Positions 63,357 to 64,000 of a stretch of DNA of 64,000 nt are shown here, in pieces. Position numbers and translations under genes: made by a program. The notes beneath the pieces are model-generated. The model was not told the origin of the DNA. It worked only from the letters and a program-made list of their open reading frames with translations, and searched no databases. Every line of letters begins with the position of its first letter. Position 1 is the first letter of the stretch. This DNA is from Komagataeibacter rhaeticus. GTDB lineage: Bacteria; Pseudomonadota; Alphaproteobacteria; Acetobacterales; Acetobacteraceae. Location: positions 310,001 through 374,000 of the forward strand of contig NZ_NKTZ01000001.1 of the NCBI RefSeq assembly GCF_003207855.1, given 5' to 3'.

Positions 63357-64000
63357 ATGCTTCCGATGCCCTCTGCCCAGCAGCTGCGCTACCTTGTCAC
63401 CCTGGCCGAGATGCGCCATTTCGGCCGGGCGGCGCGCGCCTGCGCGGTAACGCAGTCAACACTTTCCGCCGGTATCCTGGCGCTGGAGCGGCAGATGGAT
63501 GTCCGGCTGCTTGATCGTGACGTGGGCAAGAAGGTCGTGTTCACCCCGGTGGGGGACAAGGTCGTGACCCGTGCCCGTACGGCGCTGGAAGCCCTGCAGG
63601 GCGTGCTGGACGTGGCCGTGGCCTCGCGGGAGCCGATGAGCGGGCTGCTGCGCATCGGCGTCATTCCCACCATCGGGCCGTTTGTCATGTCCTCGCTGGT
63701 GCGCAGGCTGCCACAGGCCTATCCGCAGCTGCGCCTTTCCCTGAACGAGGACGTGACCCACAGCGTCATGGCCAAGCTGGCCATGGGGCGGCTGGATCTG
63801 GTGCTGCTGGCCATGCCGTGGGACTGCGCCGATAACGAGACCCTGCCGCTATGGCGCGACCCGTTCATGCTGGTCATGCCGCATGACCACCCGCTGGCGC
63901 AGCTGCCGGTGGTGCCGGTACGCAGCATCGTGCGTGAGCGCATGATCCTGCTGGAAGACGGGCACTGCCTGCGTGACCAGACGCTGGCCATGTGCCGCCA
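63357..64000 (+). CDS. oxyR: OxyR, peroxide-sensing LysR-type regulator (3' end cut by window edge)
   Basis: LysR-family activator of peroxide-defence genes. The N-terminal helix-turn-helix (about 5-65) begins SAQQLRYLVTLAEMRHFGRA and continues with ACAVTQSTLSAGI. The effector domain follows, and the last visible part, LLEDGHCLRDQTLAM, contains the redox-sensing cysteine in the GHCLRDQ context of E. coli OxyR Cys199. ATG 63357 or 63366 is the start. About 214 codons are visible of roughly 300. Divergent from ahpC. Confidence 0.95.
   Translation, partial: MLPMPSAQQLRYLVTLAEMRHFGRAARACAVTQSTLSAGILALERQMDVRLLDRDVGKKVVFTPVGDKVVTRARTALEALQGVLDVAVASREPMSGLLRIGVIPTIGPFVMSSLVRRLPQAYPQLRLSLNEDVTHSVMAKLAMGRLDLVLLAMPWDCADNETLPLWRDPFMLVMPHDHPLAQLPVVPVRSIVRERMILLEDGHCLRDQTLAMCR

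Overview
The window is about 64 kb of high-GC chromosome with dense, mostly short-gapped genes. It looks like an acetic acid bacterium (Acetobacteraceae), most likely Komagataeibacter/Gluconacetobacter. Supporting signs are a circularly permuted alphaproteobacterial tmRNA next to an SspB-alpha gene, a transaldolase/glucose-6-phosphate isomerase fusion, and a pentose-phosphate cluster with gluconate kinase. The genus call is inference from gene content. I see no rRNA operon, prophage, insertion sequence or CRISPR array.

Layout. 1-3338: cobalamin-dependent methionine synthase, cut by the left edge. 3534-3914: a stand-alone CobW-like remnant. 3962-14953: six co-directional, mostly overlapping genes for a type I secretion ABC transporter with a C39-like domain, its HlyD adaptor, a Sel1-repeat protein, a GT2+GT4 fusion, an unknown basic-tailed protein and a GT4 enzyme. 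15121-18358: ppa, tRNA(CAU), ettA, a GNAT. 18573-21316: mlaC, mlaA, thyX. 21694-24500: two-piece tmRNA (tag ANDNSEVLAVAA), sspB, class I fumarase. 24570-25900: small housekeeping proteins. 26081-29665: queuosine operon queA-tgt-queG with a ribbon-helix-helix gene. 29692-42233: TerB/DnaJ protein, Mrp ATPase, OpgC-like acyltransferase, DegP, FUSC protein, mannitol dehydrogenase, GNAT, short ModE, and opgD-opgH for periplasmic glucans. 42246-48249: secreted Cys-containing protein, an AT-rich palindrome-dense region before a polyol-type MFS transporter, hisC, an ankyrin protein and an MBL hydrolase. 48598-60201: pentose-phosphate cluster tkt, tal-pgi, gnd, zwf, two HAD phosphatases, pgl, rpiA, gntK. 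60355-61646: low-molecular-weight phosphatase plus fructosamine-kinase-like protein, a probable deglycation pair. 61816-64000: tRNA-Asp, ahpD, ahpC and divergent oxyR, cut by the right edge.

Most interesting signals. (1) A family of roughly 50-105 bp intergenic repeats with two hairpins recurs at least six times, five of them between convergent genes or gene/tRNA 3' ends. (2) The secretion/glycosylation cluster has no obvious substrate gene in view. (3) zwf lacks about 19 normally conserved residues in frame. (4) The deglycation pair sits beside the pathway that makes the most reactive sugar phosphates and is bracketed by two same-orientation copies of the repeat. (5) tmRNA and its proteolysis adaptor SspB are neighbours.
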